This document shows, one piece after another, positions 1-12,582 of a stretch of DNA of 64,000 bases; position 1 is the stretch's first letter; each line of letters starts with the position of its first letter. The position numbers and the translations under genes are program-made. Source of the DNA: Cunninghamia lanceolata (lineage: Eukaryota; Streptophyta; Pinopsida; Cupressales; Cupressaceae); NCBI GenBank assembly GCA_027924645.1, contig BSBN01000242.1:1674001-1738000 (forward strand). The letters run 5' to 3'. The notes beneath the pieces are model-generated. The model saw only the letters and a program-made list of their open reading frames with translations. It did no database searches and was not told the DNA's origin.

Positions 1-314
1 ACAACTTTTATAATTTCTTCTAAAAATTATCAGCATGCCCATTAAATCATAGGTCCAATTGCTAATATTTAAATAAAGGCAAGTAATAATAAAAATTAAC
101 TTTCCAAAATGAATATCCATTAAACTTTACCTTAAAAAAAAAAAAACCATGTATATGAAACTTGAGTGAAAAATGTATTTACACTCCACGCGGAAGGGAG
201 GTCACAAGTTCGAGTCTTCGACATTTGCGAATTCATACTCCTGCTTTTGCCAGCCTACAATTTGCTCAACACTAATAATAAGGGGGTTGTAGTCCTTTCA
301 ACGCACGGCCGAAA
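1..314 (+). other. PRP31 upstream and 5' untranslated sequence
   Basis: No coding sequence is recognised here. The segment must contain the PRP31 promoter and 5' UTR, because the start codon lies at 315-317 directly before a splice donor. The transcription start cannot be placed: I see no convincing TATA box close upstream. Positions about 185-230 are more GC-rich than the AT-rich flank. Confidence 0.5.
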
Positions 315-3300
315 ATGGTGAGTTGCTATTCTTTCTCTTAAATCCTGTGGATGTAGACCATCTGCGTTTAGTTCTATTTGATGTCTTTGAACGACTGTCT
401 GGAGTTTAGATGGTTTGCCAATGATGTTTTCTTGTTAAGCTGATGCAAATTAAGTCCAACAGGGCTTGATTGTTATATATGTTTTTGGGAACTTCAAGGG
501 TTTCGGAGGGTAATTAGAACCCTAAAGATTGTAGGGTTTTATATCAAAAGAGGTTTTTTTTCTTAAAAAAAATGTGCTGTATTCGATTTTGTGAAATCGC
601 ACGAGGGTGGAATCCAAACCCTTTTGAAATTGCACGAAAGGATTTTCATGGAAGTCAATATCTGTAATTTAATGTGTTATTGGGTATTGATTTTAGGTGA
701 AGTTAAAAATATGGGGTTGGAATAAGCTATATATGGAAAGGACGCCCCTTGCCAAACCTAGCTTCAGATGGACAACATTCAGGCGGTAGATTAACAAACT
801 GATGCAGGAGCAAACTTGGCCGGCTCAATCCTGAGCCTATTTCACACGGTTCTAGTTTTCCTTTTTGAAATTTTGTTTTGCAGGTCTTCTTTTTCCTTCA
901 TCTTGCTGTGCTGGGGGTGTTTAATTTTCCTAGGCCCGCAGTTGATCCAAACCTGGGTGTCTTAATTTATTATTGCTGGAGTGGTGAAGTAATATTGGCG
1001 CCCTTATGCTAGTGTTTCCTTATAATAAACATCTGCACAGTTTTAATAATTCTGGTGGCTATTGGGAGGCGGATCCTTATTTTAGCATATGAATGATTCT
1101 CTTTTTGTTAATCTTGGCGTGGTAGGGTGTTAATGAGGTGGCTCCAATCTTGTGACCTGGACGTTTTTTTTTAACTATGTTAAATCGAGAGGATGATTCT
1201 GTAAAAAAAAAACAAAAAAGAGGCGTTAGAGCAGGGTAAGTAGGGGAGTTGCAGAATTGTGTGGCATAAAAAAAATAAAAAATCAAATGAATAGTCAGTG
1301 AAAGGGGGAGGAGTGAGAAGAATCTGAGTCTGATAGTGGAGAAGATATAGTCTAGTTTGAGTGTGGAAGATAATCAGGAAGTTATTTCTTCTGGAATTTC
1401 TTACATTGTCATTTTGCTGAGGTTGTTCTGTAGGTGTGATTTGCTTAATCCTGTGCTGTCAATGTTTGGATACTGTTATACCATGTAATTTCAGAATGCT
1501 GAGGATATTTTTATCTGTCCTGGCTGTTTACATTATATTATCATATAAAAAAAAGGTTTGTTCAATCTCTTGACAAAATTCACTGTATGATCTGTTATAC
1601 GTATGCTGCTTGGGTCATCAGCCCTTCATTGGGTTCACGATCCTCGTCTGCATCACAAACAATCAGCTGCACCTACGTCATTCTGATTTTTGTAAAACAC
1701 ATTTAACATGCAACTATAAGTCAATTACAGCTGAAAACACCCAAAAGGTAGTTGACTGAGACAGATAAACAGAACATCACAGTCCTGATAGAAATACCAG
1801 ATACAAACACAGCATTATGTTCAAGATTCTCTGGAAGAACATCATTGTATAGGGTCGGCACTGTGATCATGTGATGGATCAAATGTATCTCCGTTTGTTG
1901 TTTTATCCTTATTCAACATCTTTTATTAATTTTGCATGGTATAAATTTGATTAATGTGAAAAAACAAATATATCTTTATGTTACTAAGGATATACTTAGG
2001 GTTAAGGGTCCCTAGACCCAACATAACTGTTCATTGACCAGAATGAGAATTCCTTGTCCATCCTTGCTGGTAGCCTTTCTACTGTATAGCATCTTATTTT
2101 CTATTATATCCCATCTTATATAATAATTTAGAGTCAACTCCTTTAGTATATATTTGAAGATTACCTAAGTTTTCATGCAATGCCTGATTAAAAGAAGGAA
2201 CATGTAAAGGAATGTTTTACCATGCATACCTCTGTCATGGTATGCACAACATTGCTAAAGGTGGTCTCCTTAGTCGGTTAGATTTCTGCCTTTTTCAGTA
2301 CTTTGCCATCATCTTGGAGCTATGCCAACAATTCAATTTTTGCAAATAGTTGTTGTTGCAACTCCTCCGCAATACCAATAATGAAATCTCCATAGCTGGT
2401 CCATGTAACTTGCAACTCTTGGTTCTCCTTTTCCTAGTGTTACATCATTATCTTCAATTATTTCTTCTCCTTTTGTACCTGCATATGGCATACTTGGAGC
2501 TTGTCAGGCCTTGTCCACAAAGACTTGTTCATGACTGTATTATATGATCACAAACCTCTGCAACACATGGTCAAAGAATCTTGCACATTTCGAATGTGAT
2601 AGTGAAAACCTTCTACAAGCCACAAGAACTTACTGCTTATACCACATGGTTGTAATTTCCTATGCAACTAGACTTGTTGGAAGTTAAATGCAAATCTTAA
2701 ATTAAACTTGCTGCTACTACTTGAATAAACTTCAAATGGTAGTGAATTGTAGTGTGAATTAGAGTAGTAGAAAGTAAATTTTTGAGTTGAACACTAACAG
2801 AACAAGAAACAGATTGAAAGAAATAGAAGTAAAACACTAATGACACAAGGATTTTACCTAGAAGCCCCAATTTGGTAGCATCAATTGGTTGTTACCTGTC
2901 GTCTTCATTAAATGAGTAACTTCCAAAGAGCTTGATGGAGTATCACTCTCAACTCTTTGCCACTTTTTTTCTTCCCTATGCTGCATATTTGAAAGAGGTC
3001 AATGGAGCATACAAGCCAGTATTATTCTGCTGGTTATCCTTTCAACTCATTGCTGCTAGCACTGACTCATGCATCCGTATACTCCACTCCAATTGCCCCG
3101 TCCGCACCCTTTTTACCTTATACTGATATGATGCTAGAAGGGTGTCCCTTTGTACACCAAAAGAACCCCAATCGCCAAGAGGTTGAGAAAGTGCTTTGCA
3201 ACTGTCAAATTGATATTGGAACAAAAAAGATTTTGAAGACCAAGACTGTAGAATTTAGTTTTCTATATTCATTCTTGCAATTTTCTAGTGATTAGGCTCC

Positions 3301-6300
3301 ATTCATAGGTCCAATTGGAAGAGTGCCAAGAACAAGCGCATAGAGTATTAGAGAGTATGACTATAATAGGTTTCTATAGGTATGGATTATGTGAATTCTT
3401 TAGATGGAGAAGTTGATGGGTTATGTGCAATGAAACTTGGATGAATTTTAGGCATAAAGTTACCAATATTCAGAATCATGTCAAATATTTGACACAATCA
3501 ATCAATTTTAAATTTACGGGGATAAAGATATCATATGCTTTTAAGGTCCATATTAATCCCCTGTGCAAATGCAACCAATAGTTGCAGTGCGACATCTATC
3601 TTTGCAAGGGGATTTGGTTTTATATTATGAATACAGATAGCAGGAATTCTAGCAGTACTATTGGGGACCGGGTACTTATTTAAACACAGGTTGAAATCTT
3701 TGCAGCATTGTATTTATGACCGACCACAGAATATATAAAATCCTTTTAGTGGATTCAAAAACTTTCTAACATCTTAAAAAAGAACCTTAACAATATGAGA
3801 TTACTTAACCCAAAAAATAAATGTGATCAAGAATAGAGATTTCATAAAACCATTCACGATCAACTCCCTGTAATTTAACAGACCTCTAGCATTTTGATGT
3901 AGAAGCAGCATATTTGTGAATGAGATTCTGAAAAGTTCCTGAAATGTTGACTGTTTGTGAACTGGCTTGGCAAATTAAGAAACCTGTTAATAATTTTGAA
4001 GATGTCCTGTATGCTTAGTACATTATTCCCATTTATAAATTTTTGGGCAAAGAGGTCCAGTATGCTTTTCCCATTCTTAAAATTGGCCTCACTATTACAT
4101 GTTTTTAGTGTGAAACTTAATATTTAGTAAAGTTGAAGTAGCAAGCTTGTGTAATACTTTTTGAACTTATTGCATAATACAAAATTTAAAAGAGAGATCC
4201 GGTCCCTGTTAATTGCTTAATTCTTTAGTGCCCCTAAAAGATGTGGATACCAGTATCTGAATTAACTGTACCCCTAAAAGCAGCAGAAGCATGAAATATC
4301 TTTTGTGATTTCTTCCAGAACAAGACATTCTTTGTGGCTGCTTCTTGAAGGGCTTGTTTATTTATTTATTTTTGCTTTAATGGAAAATATATTGTGTTGA
4401 GTAGATTGTTATCTAAGTTCAGATTGTCTATCTTGCAGGCCACTCTTGCAGATTCATTTTTGGCTGATCTCGATGACTTATCTGACAATGATGTGCCACT
4501 CAGTGTAAGTCTAATTGAACTTTTATAAGTTTTGTTTTAGATAAACTAGCAAACACTAAATCCTGTTTATTTCTTGGACATTAGCACAAGAGCCAACGGT
4601 TGATATTTTATGTTTTCCATGTAAGGTCTGAATAATAGTGGGGCTTGTTTGAGGTTTCAGGAATTCTGAATTAAGTTGTGTACTGGCAGGACCATGAGAA
4701 TGATGATGCAGGGGAGGAGGCAGAAGATGTTGATGATGAGATGGCTGATATTGAAACTCTTAATTACGATGATCTGGACAGTGTTTCAAAGCTACAAAAG
4801 ACACAACGTTATATTGATATCATGCAAGTATGTGCACAATAAATACAGAATATATGAAAAGAAAATAAACAAAGTCTTCTGCATATTGACACAGATATGG
4901 AATATAATAATATTTGCCTTTGATTCAGTCACTTCCTCTTATATTTGCTTGTTAAGTTTCTTTTCATAGGTTTGTCATATTGTCGTACATTCCTTTGGCC
5001 TGAATAAATTAGATAAAACTCCTAACCATCTAGGGACAGATAATAGTTGATACCTAGTTCAATGGTCAGAAACAAGAATGCTATTTCTTGTTTGTGTATA
5101 AGGTAACAGTTTGTGAGAATCTTTTTCTTCCCTACACACTTAAATTCTTCTATGCTAGGTTTGGATTCTACAAAATTACTCACCCAACTTTCACTTCTTG
5201 TATAAATAATGGTAGATTTGTTAATATGCAAAGATACTTATGAGGAAAGAAAAGATGAAGTGAATCAAAGCCAAAGATAGATAGTTATCTTCCATATTGG
5301 CGTCAATATGCAGAAAAAGCTGTTTATTTTCCTGTAATATATTCACAATAATGTCTGAATGGAAAAATTGCCATGCATTTAGTTTCAAGTAATCTAGTTA
5401 CAAAATATGAAATTCTATAGAAGGCATATACAGCAATGCATATACAGCAATCTCTGGTTACAGCTTTGTGGAAATCAATTATTTAAACCTTTGGTCTGTG
5501 GTTATCTGTTCACACAGAACTAACTTTAGTTGATGTGTATCAATTTTCAGAAAATTGAGGAAGCTTTGCAAAAGGGATATGAAATTTCAAGTAGTGGGAT
5601 AGTTTTAGAAGATGAACCAGAGTATCAGCTGATCGTTGATTGTAATGCTTTGTCAGTTGATATTGAGAATGAAATTGTTATCATTCACAACTTCATTCGG
5701 GACCGTTACAGGCTGAAGTTTCCTGAGCTAGAGTCTCTTGTACACCACCCAATTGATTATGCCCGAGTTGTAAAGAAAATTGGAAATGAGATTGACCTGA
5801 CCCTGGTTGATCTTGAGGGTCTTTTACCTTCTGCTATTATTATGGTTGTTTCTGTCACGGCATCTACTACTAGTGGGAAGCCTCTGTCAGAGGAAAACCT
5901 ACAGAAAACGTTGGATGCTTGTGATAGAGCTCTTACTCTTGATGCTGCCAAAAAGAAGGTTTTGGATTTTGTGGAGAGTAGGATGGGATACATTGCCCCC
6001 AATTTGTCTGCCATTGTGGGCAGTGCAGTAGCAGCAAAACTGATGGGTACTGCTGGAGGTCTCTCGTCATTGGCTAAAATGCCTGCTTGTAATGTGCAAC
6101 TATTAGGTGCAAAGAAAAAGAATTTGGCAGGATTTTCCACAGCAACTTCTCAATTCCGTGTAGGCTATATTGAACAAACAGAGATTTTCCAAAGCACACC
6201 ACCTTCTTTGAGAATACGTGCATGTCGATTATTGGCTGCAAAGTCCACACTTGCAGCTCGAGTAGATTCATCAAGAGCTGACCTCACTGGAAAAGCTGGT

Positions 6301-8863
6301 CGAAACCTACGAGAGGAAATACGTAAGAAAATTGAGAAGTGGCAGGAGCCACCTCCTGCAAAACAGCCGAAACCTCTACCAGTTCCAGATTCCGAACCCA
6401 AAAAGAAGCGAGGTGGGCGCAGGCTGCGTAAATTTAAAGAAAGGTATCTTAAATCTGTCAATAGGCCTCGAGCAGTCAAGTTTTTGCTAACTATTTGTTA
6501 AGGAAAATATTGGTGTAAAATGAGAGTTATTAATTCTGATTGCATCTCAGATACGCTGTAACAGACATGCGGAAGCTTGCAAATAGGATGCAATTCGGTA
6601 TACCTGAAGAAAGTTCTTTAGGTAAGACATTTAAATGTCTTTGTATGAAAATACACGAGGAATATGTTCTAGCTTTTTTTTCTTAATTTACAATCAGGTT
6701 AAATTGTTGTAAGGGTCGATTATTTATATCTTTTAAATGGAATATTATATTTTTGAGATATGATTTATAATTTGTATGTCAATGATATCATTCATAGCTT
6801 TGCATTTGAGCTAGTAGCTACTCTCCCACCTTATTAGGAGAATGTTTTTCCTTATAATTATGGTATTTGCTTTCCTTTTGAACAACAGGAGATGGTTTGG
6901 GAGAAGGATATGGTATGCTAGGGCAGGCTGGAAGTGGGAAGCTACGAGTGTCAGTTGGGCAAAACAAACTTGCAGCTAAAGTGGCCAAAAGGTTTTTAGA
7001 TATTCACTCAAAATATTGATTCCTTTGTACTATTTCATTTTTTTGAATGAGCTGTATGCAAAATCTTAAATAGAAGTTATAGACTTCTATTCTATGATAC
7101 ATGGAATGTGTCCCTGAGGTTTTTGTGGCTGTCCCCATCCCCATGATGTTTCAGGGACACATGGATGCATCAGAAACATCCCTGGACCATCCCCTACACC
7201 CCCCACCTGTCTGGAAGTGCTCCAGAAATGGCTCTCTGCAGTCTGGGGATGTCCCCAGCTGTCCCCAGACAGCAGTCACAGTAAAAAAATTCACTCAGTC
7301 AAATGTTCTGAAATGGATATGTGATCAATTTGGGGATACTATACAGTGTACTATAATTTGACCTCATTATTAAAGAATGGAACAATGAAATGTTGACAGC
7401 CTTGTTATAGCTATGTCCATACACCACTAATTCTTACACTGTTATTCCTGTCAGTGCCATAATGGCATAATACTACTAGTATTAATAATAATAATGGCTG
7501 TGAATATGATGTCTTCATGGCCGAAAGGTTGAAACCAAAATTTTTTATGATGTGGCAGAAAAAGGTACATAAACCCGGTTATAATGTTTCCCTCTGTATT
7601 GTATACTGGATTTTTCAGTTCATATACAGCTGCAATTTGTGTTTGGTTAAAGTGGCTTTGTATAGATCTGAAGCAACCTCTACGAGTACTACAGGGATTT
7701 TAATGTCAATGATATTGCATTACTGAATTACAGTAATAGCATGGTTGCCAGTTATCTATCCATAAAAAACCTTACAAACAAAATTTAGAAGTGATTGATT
7801 GATTGACTGATTGAGAGAAACTCAAATGATAGCAGTGAAATTTTGTTAATTTGTATGTCAACTCATGTGAATTCTCAGTTCAGCTCTAATATTGTGTAAT
7901 AAGTTATATAATGAATATGATGACTGCCTTATCATATGAATAGTTTATATTCCCTATTTTTATAAATTTACCTGTTTTTTAATTGCTGTCCCCCCAAAAA
8001 AGGCCTGCTGTCCCCGAAGCGCGTCCCCACATTTTCTGCGGTCCCTGTCCTGGAAACACCATGCAACATAGCTTTTATTGTGTTGTACGCACTCTTTTGT
8101 GAATGGATAAGAAACTTAATAGTAAACATTCTTCTGTAGTCTTATAAGTTGTTATTTATGGGATAGATTAACCAAGTTTATCATTGTTTTTGGTTATTTG
8201 GTTGTTGGCTAGCCTAGACTGATGCCTGATGTGACATTACAGATTTAAGGAGAAGCAATATGGAAGCAGTGGTGCAACTTCAGGGTTAACATCAAGTCTG
8301 GCATTCACACCTGTTCAGGTTTGTAGTCAAACTGAATTTCGAGTACAATTTTGAGGCCAAATGGGTGACCACTGCATGTATCCTCTGCTTTATCTTTTCT
8401 GGTGTCTTTCTCACTTGTGTGGCTATGATTGCTAGAAGCTATTTGATTTGGTATTTTGATCAGATTTTATCTAGACATTTATTATTCAGCAATTTTCTAT
8501 CTCATGGAGATTTTTTTGTTAATCTTAATTGTTCTGAATTTTATCTTGAAGTCAGGAGTGAGTATGTATCTCCTGCTTTATCTTTTCTGGTCTCTTTTTC
8601 ACTTGTGTGACTGTGATTGCTAGAAGCTATTTGATTTGGTATTTTGATCAGATTTTATCTACACGGTTATTATTCAGCTATCTTCAAGTCAGGAATGCGT
8701 ATTTGATTGTTATTGTGACTTAATGTTGATTAGATGTTTTTTCTTTGCATTGCAGGGAATTGAACTAACAAATCCACAGGCACATGGAGTGCACCTTGGA
8801 AGTGGCACACAGAGTACCTACTTTTCAGAAACAGGAACCTTTTCGAAGATCAAAAGGATATAG
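315..8863 (+). CDS. PRP31: Pre-mRNA processing factor 31 (U4/U6 snRNP protein PRP31), 8 exons
   Basis: PRP31 binds the U4 snRNA 5' stem-loop together with the 15.5K protein and bridges U4/U6 to U5 in the nuclear tri-snRNP, so it is needed for spliceosome assembly. Coding exons are 315-317, 4439-4504, 4690-4827, 5551-6443, 6551-6621, 6889-6991, 8243-8318 and 8756-8863 (TAG). Every junction has GT..AG and keeps the frame, giving 485 residues, the length I recall for the Arabidopsis protein. An acidic N-terminus (MATLADSFLADLDDLSD) is followed by a NOSIC/Nop region at about residues 95-330 (VDIENEIVIIHNF, GSAVAAKLMGTAGG near 226, GYIEQTEIFQSTPP near 273), a basic nuclear-localisation-like stretch near 350 (EPKKKRGGRRLRK) and the PRP31 C-terminal domain ending STYFSETGTFSKIKRI. 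No stop or frameshift was seen, so it is probably functional. The start is fixed by homology of exon 2 and the phase-0 ATG. Confidence 0.96.
318..4438 (+). other. PRP31 intron 1 (4121 bp)
   Basis: The donor GTGAGT follows the ATG directly and the acceptor is a TTGCAG at 4433-4438. The intron is AT-rich. Short open frames inside it (for example 2932-3295) resemble no protein I know and lie in both orientations. I see no transposon ends in it. Confidence 0.85.
7092..8071. mobile_element. Non-autonomous hAT-like element in PRP31 intron 6
   Basis: A 980-bp insertion. The left end reads CTATGATACATGGAATG and the reverse complement of the right end reads CTATGTTGCATGGTGTT, an imperfect terminal inverted repeat. 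It is flanked by an 8-bp duplication with one mismatch (CTTCTATT at 7084-7091, CTTTTATT at 8072-8079), the size used by hAT transposases. Both subterminal regions (about 7105-7285 and 7988-8055) are GC-rich and full of GTCCCC, while the middle is AT-rich. No transposase is encoded. It lies wholly within the intron and leaves both splice sites intact. Confidence 0.7.
8376..8702 (+). repeat. Tandem duplication in PRP31 intron 7
   Basis: A block of about 188 bp starting ATGTATCC at 8376 is repeated from 8564 (ATGTATCT). Both copies contain TTGCTAGAAGCTATTTG and GGTATTTTGATCAGATTTTA. The second copy lacks roughly 45 bp of the first. It is intronic and touches no splice site. Confidence 0.85.
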
Positions 8864-10125
8864 AAAATGCAATTTTGGCCCATGTGTTCATGTTGCTTTA
8901 TAGTCATGTGATTAGATTATTTTCACATCTCAGTTCTGGGAGATTAACCATACATTTTGATTGCGACAAATGGTAAAAGAATGTAACATTATAATTTTGC
9001 AAAAACTTTGGAATTACATATTTTACCTCATAATAGATGTGTTTGGGGAAATTATCAGTAAACACGCCCAATTCATTGTTGTCTTTGTTCTTGTTGTATC
9101 TTCTATAATATTCTCAATCATTGTAAGTAGTCAGTGTTACTGCAGAGTGTCCAATACATTAGTGCAATTGTCAGCAAACTTTTTGGGTGTCCAGCATGGT
9201 AATATCCAACTATGGGAGAGGGCTTGGAGAAGGTGAGGAAAGTTTTGGTAGGGGTTGGCTGATAGTGGCCAATTACCTAGTTGAATAGCCAGTCTAAGCA
9301 CGGTGCCATTATCACCTGCACTGGGATAAATCTTACTGTAGCACAAAGATAGTTGCATCTTTGTAAGCAAATTACTAGTACATAATAAATGAGAAAAATA
9401 GTCCTCTGATTTTTTAATCTTCTTATATGGAAATTTCTCATAACAGAATATTATTGTGCCTCATAGTGTGATTCTGTGTCTTTTGGCAGGTCCATGGCAT
9501 AAGTTCTGTGAGATATAAAGTTTATTTTTGTGAAAATATAATTTATCTAACACATTTATATATGTTTATGGTGGAATTGGTCTACAAATTAATGTATAAT
9601 TTATAATTGTTTTTGCATGTCCACAAGTCAATGCCTTGTCCCGTGTACTTGGTTCAAGAGCTTATGCTTGTTACTATGTTATATAAACTTTGACAGACAT
9701 CCTCCAATTGTTGGCGATGAGGTTGGATATGGTTAATCTCTCTCTAATATGAGTATGGTTAATTTCTTGTATATGTTATTAGAGCAGGATAACGTTGTGG
9801 GCAGTCATTTTTTTAGATATAATAGTAGGGGTTCTATAGGGCCCCCCGCCCTTGAAAATAAACTTTGTACAAAGATATGTATTTATACAACATTACCTGA
9901 TAATACAGACTAGTTCAAAACAGGTGAACACTACCCGCCATAGATAACAACAAAGATCACACCGGCTCAACTAACAAAAATTAACATGAGCCAGACCATG
10001 AAACAAAAACCTCCACTACTCTACCCCCTAGTGATCCCTTAGGACAAGGGGAAGCTGACACATGTTCTGCAATCTCTGCCACCCATTGCTCCTCAGCATG
10101 CATCTGAGAACCTCTATGATATCCC
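8864..10125. other. PRP31 3' flank, no gene recognised
   Basis: This holds the PRP31 3' UTR and intergenic DNA. An AATAAA occurs near 9383 and could serve polyadenylation, but the true 3' end cannot be read. Positions 9836-9855 form a short GC-rich run (GGGGCCCCCCGCCC type) at the edge of the next block. Nothing else was recognised. Confidence 0.4.
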
Positions 10126-10683
10126 TCAAGCGAAGGAACTGTCCTTTCCAGGGGTTGGGGAAAGGGGCCATCCACCAACCGTCCTTTCCTTCAATCTAAC
10201 AGCATAACATACCTCCCTTCTATAAAACATAGCTATTGTGAGGTCGCTGCCAACCTCAAGCCTGCCACAGTGGTGATGGACGTGTAGCCCAACAAAGATT
10301 TTACTCATATCCTCGCAAAAAGCCCATTGAACAGCCAATTTCCACTGCAACTCAGCAATGACATTGGAGTTATTCACACCCAACGTGGGCGTAGATGCTG
10401 AGCCTTCTCCTTTGGACCCTTGAGCCTCCAATTTCACCTGCTGCCCTAACGATGCCTCCACATTAACCAGAGAAGCACCAACAAATTGATTCGCATGAAA
10501 AGCTGCAAAAGCCATAGGCGAATGGCAGCGTCGGGGAGATAAAATGCCAAATTGGTGATAAATCGCTGCGAATGGCAGACTTAGTGTGATATGTATGTGT
10601 ATAGAATAGATGTCCACAGAAAACTGAGATCTACTTAATAAATCTGCAAACATGAGTTTCTGAATGTGCAAGAAAAAAAACAC
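10126..10683 (-). CDS. Unrecognised ORF, 185 codons
   Basis: This is one of the longer frames outside the known genes and elements. The product has a hydrophobic start, a middle rich in G, S, A and T, and a C-terminal part with LQWKLAVQWAFCEDMSKIF and a His run (LHVHHHCG). I recognise no domain. The sequence just downstream on the same strand stays partly open in other frames, so this may be a decayed gene or LINE fragment and not a live gene. A second ORF (11028-11375) lies upstream on the same strand. I cannot assign a function. Confidence 0.25.
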   Translation of the reverse strand: MFFFLHIQKLMFADLLSRSQFSVDIYSIHIHITLSLPFAAIYHQFGILSPRRCHSPMAFAAFHANQFVGASLVNVEASLGQQVKLEAQGSKGEGSASTPTLGVNNSNVIAELQWKLAVQWAFCEDMSKIFVGLHVHHHCGRLEVGSDLTIAMFYRREVCYAVRLKERTVGGWPLSPTPGKDSSFA

Positions 10684-10940
10684 AGAAGTGCCTGCATACA
10701 GTTACAGCATTTAAAAACCCAGATCAGAATTATTGCACAGGGACTGCATTCATAAAATGTCAGTGATTGCTTGTAAAACAACAATGGAGGGTACAATTGT
10801 AGTCTCATACAAACATAAGCTGGACCAGGAAACAAACTAGTCCGTAGATAATTACAGAGATATGAATTAAATCAGAACTCCCACTCAGCTGGATATAAAC
10901 TGGATTGTATTGACAGTCCTCAGTGTGCTACTCTGGCGGC

Positions 10941-11050
10941 CTGTAGATATGGTGTGATGTGGATACTTCACTTCAGATCAGACCTGTGCCAAGTGCTGTA
11001 GATATGGTGTGATGCGTATACCTCACTTCAGATCAGACCCGTGTCAAATG
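10941..11050. repeat. Two-copy 55-bp tandem repeat
   Basis: Copies at 10941-10995 and 10996-11050 both begin CTGTAGATATGGTGTGATG and contain CACTTCAGATCAGACC, with a few substitutions. The second copy runs into the 3' end of the unrecognised ORF 11028-11375. Confidence 0.9.
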
Positions 11051-11375
11051 CCTCACTGGTTGTTGAAGCCTGCCATCTAGGTTGATAGAATATTGACAAA
11101 TCTCTGCAGTACATACAATTAATGCCAACTGGTGTGACTCTGCCCAGGTTAGCGATAATATTTGCAGTTGCAAATGAGAGTGGAGTTGAATTGTAATTCA
11201 GCGACCAGTGATCCAGCATTCCTTGTTGGTTCTGTGGATAATGTTGACCCTCAGCTGCCTCTTGTTGTCTAATGCAATGAATGTTATCTTGACCTGTGCT
11301 CCAAAGACTTGGGCTTATGAAAGGTGTCTCTTGGTGCCTCCTACAGCAGTGATGGAATGTAAGATGTGAATGCAC
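11028..11375 (-). CDS. Unrecognised ORF, 115 codons
   Basis: An open frame with no recognisable domain. It contains a His/Cys-rich start (HSHLTFHHCCRRHQE) and a later Cys pair (GINCMYCRD). It ends inside the 55-bp tandem repeat. It lies upstream of the 185-codon frame on the same strand, so both could be pieces of one decayed transcript, but I could not join them with confident splice sites. Confidence 0.2.
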   Translation of the reverse strand: MHSHLTFHHCCRRHQETPFISPSLWSTGQDNIHCIRQQEAAEGQHYPQNQQGMLDHWSLNYNSTPLSFATANIIANLGRVTPVGINCMYCRDLSIFYQPRWQASTTSEAFDTGLI

Positions 11376-12582
11376 CCCTGCTGTGGGAAAAGCAATCTGC
11401 TTCTAGGTTTTCTTCCTTTCAAATCTTCACCTGTTCTGAGCCTTCACCTTCGATTTTGCATCCAATTATGAGTCCTGAAACAAGAATATTCAATTAGTTC
11501 AATTGCAAGTCCTGAGAGGAATTGCCAAGTGATTGAGGACTGGGTTTTTGTCCAAACCTCAATTTTTGCAGTCTAGAGGTTTCATCCTCGATTGCCAAAT
11601 GCCTGAAATTCAGAACGAACAATTTGCAAACTGGATTGGATGATTCAATTGAGCAATCAGTGCTGAATATATATCATGTCCATTTAGGACCCATGGCACC
11701 TAAATGACCGCCCAGATTTGAAAATTCAATCTTATTTCTATTTATTTTATTTTTATTTATTATATAATGTTAGTGTTGAAAAACACTTTTATTATATTAA
11801 TGATAATAATATTAAATATTGTTGGAGAGAGGGAACATGACACTTAGAGCATCTACTTGCTGTCAATGCTTGATCTCCTAATATATACTCTTTACGAATC
11901 CTAAGGCGACCAACTCGTGACAGGCAAAAAGGTGCATTGAAGACGCTTGTCTGGAACTCACCCTAACTGCACCTGGACACCATCTCTTTCCTCTACTAGC
12001 TTCTCCACCATACTTCCCAGACAACTGCAATGCTTCTAGGTTAAGCACCAAAGAACTAGACACACTCTTACTGCCACCACCTTACTAAAGCTTTTCATAC
12101 CATCCTTTAAAATGCAACTCCCCACCAACTTACAAACATACCATCTCATAAATGCACCATATAGGCACCCGTCCACAATAACAGTTACTCTGCGGCCATA
12201 TCAAACCTATGATTAAAATGTAATGTTTGCAAGCCACTCCTACACATAAGATTTGGAATATCTCTTTCGCATGTTAAAATGAAAGTAAGTAATAACCTTT
12301 GGCCTTTAGTGGCTAGGCCAGCCAACCTGAAATATAAATGCCTAAGGAGGTCTAAATGAGAGCAAAGATTCTAGTTTGACCAAGTTTTCACATTATGGCT
12401 CTATATCACAATAATTGGCTCTTGATTGATGCCTTCATTGGCCAAGCAGTACACTTGCCATATTGAGATTTCTTTTGCAATGTTTGAAATTGATCAACTC
12501 AAAATTTTATTTAGGCCTTTGCACCTCCTCAACATATAGATATATCCATCTTGGGCTACACCCCTTGTTGATAGCATTTATC
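11376..12582. other. No gene recognised
   Basis: Mixed, partly AT-rich sequence. A 61-codon minus-strand frame at 11878-12063 looks like an exon fragment (LEALQLSGKYGGEAS) but matches nothing I know. No element ends were found. Confidence 0.35.

Noticed and set aside
195..225. AAGTTCGAGTCTT resembling a tRNA B box
   Set aside because: No matching A box at the right distance and no cloverleaf could be folded by eye, so it is not called as a tRNA or SINE.
2932..3295. Overlapping 60-100 codon frames in PRP31 intron 1
   Set aside because: They overlap in several frames and both strands, show no domain, and lie inside an intron whose splice sites are well supported.
6502..6550. Apparent end of the PRP31 frame at the TAA near 6499
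   Set aside because: This is read-through into intron 4. Splicing at 6443/6551 continues with YAVTDMRKLANRM, the conserved continuation.
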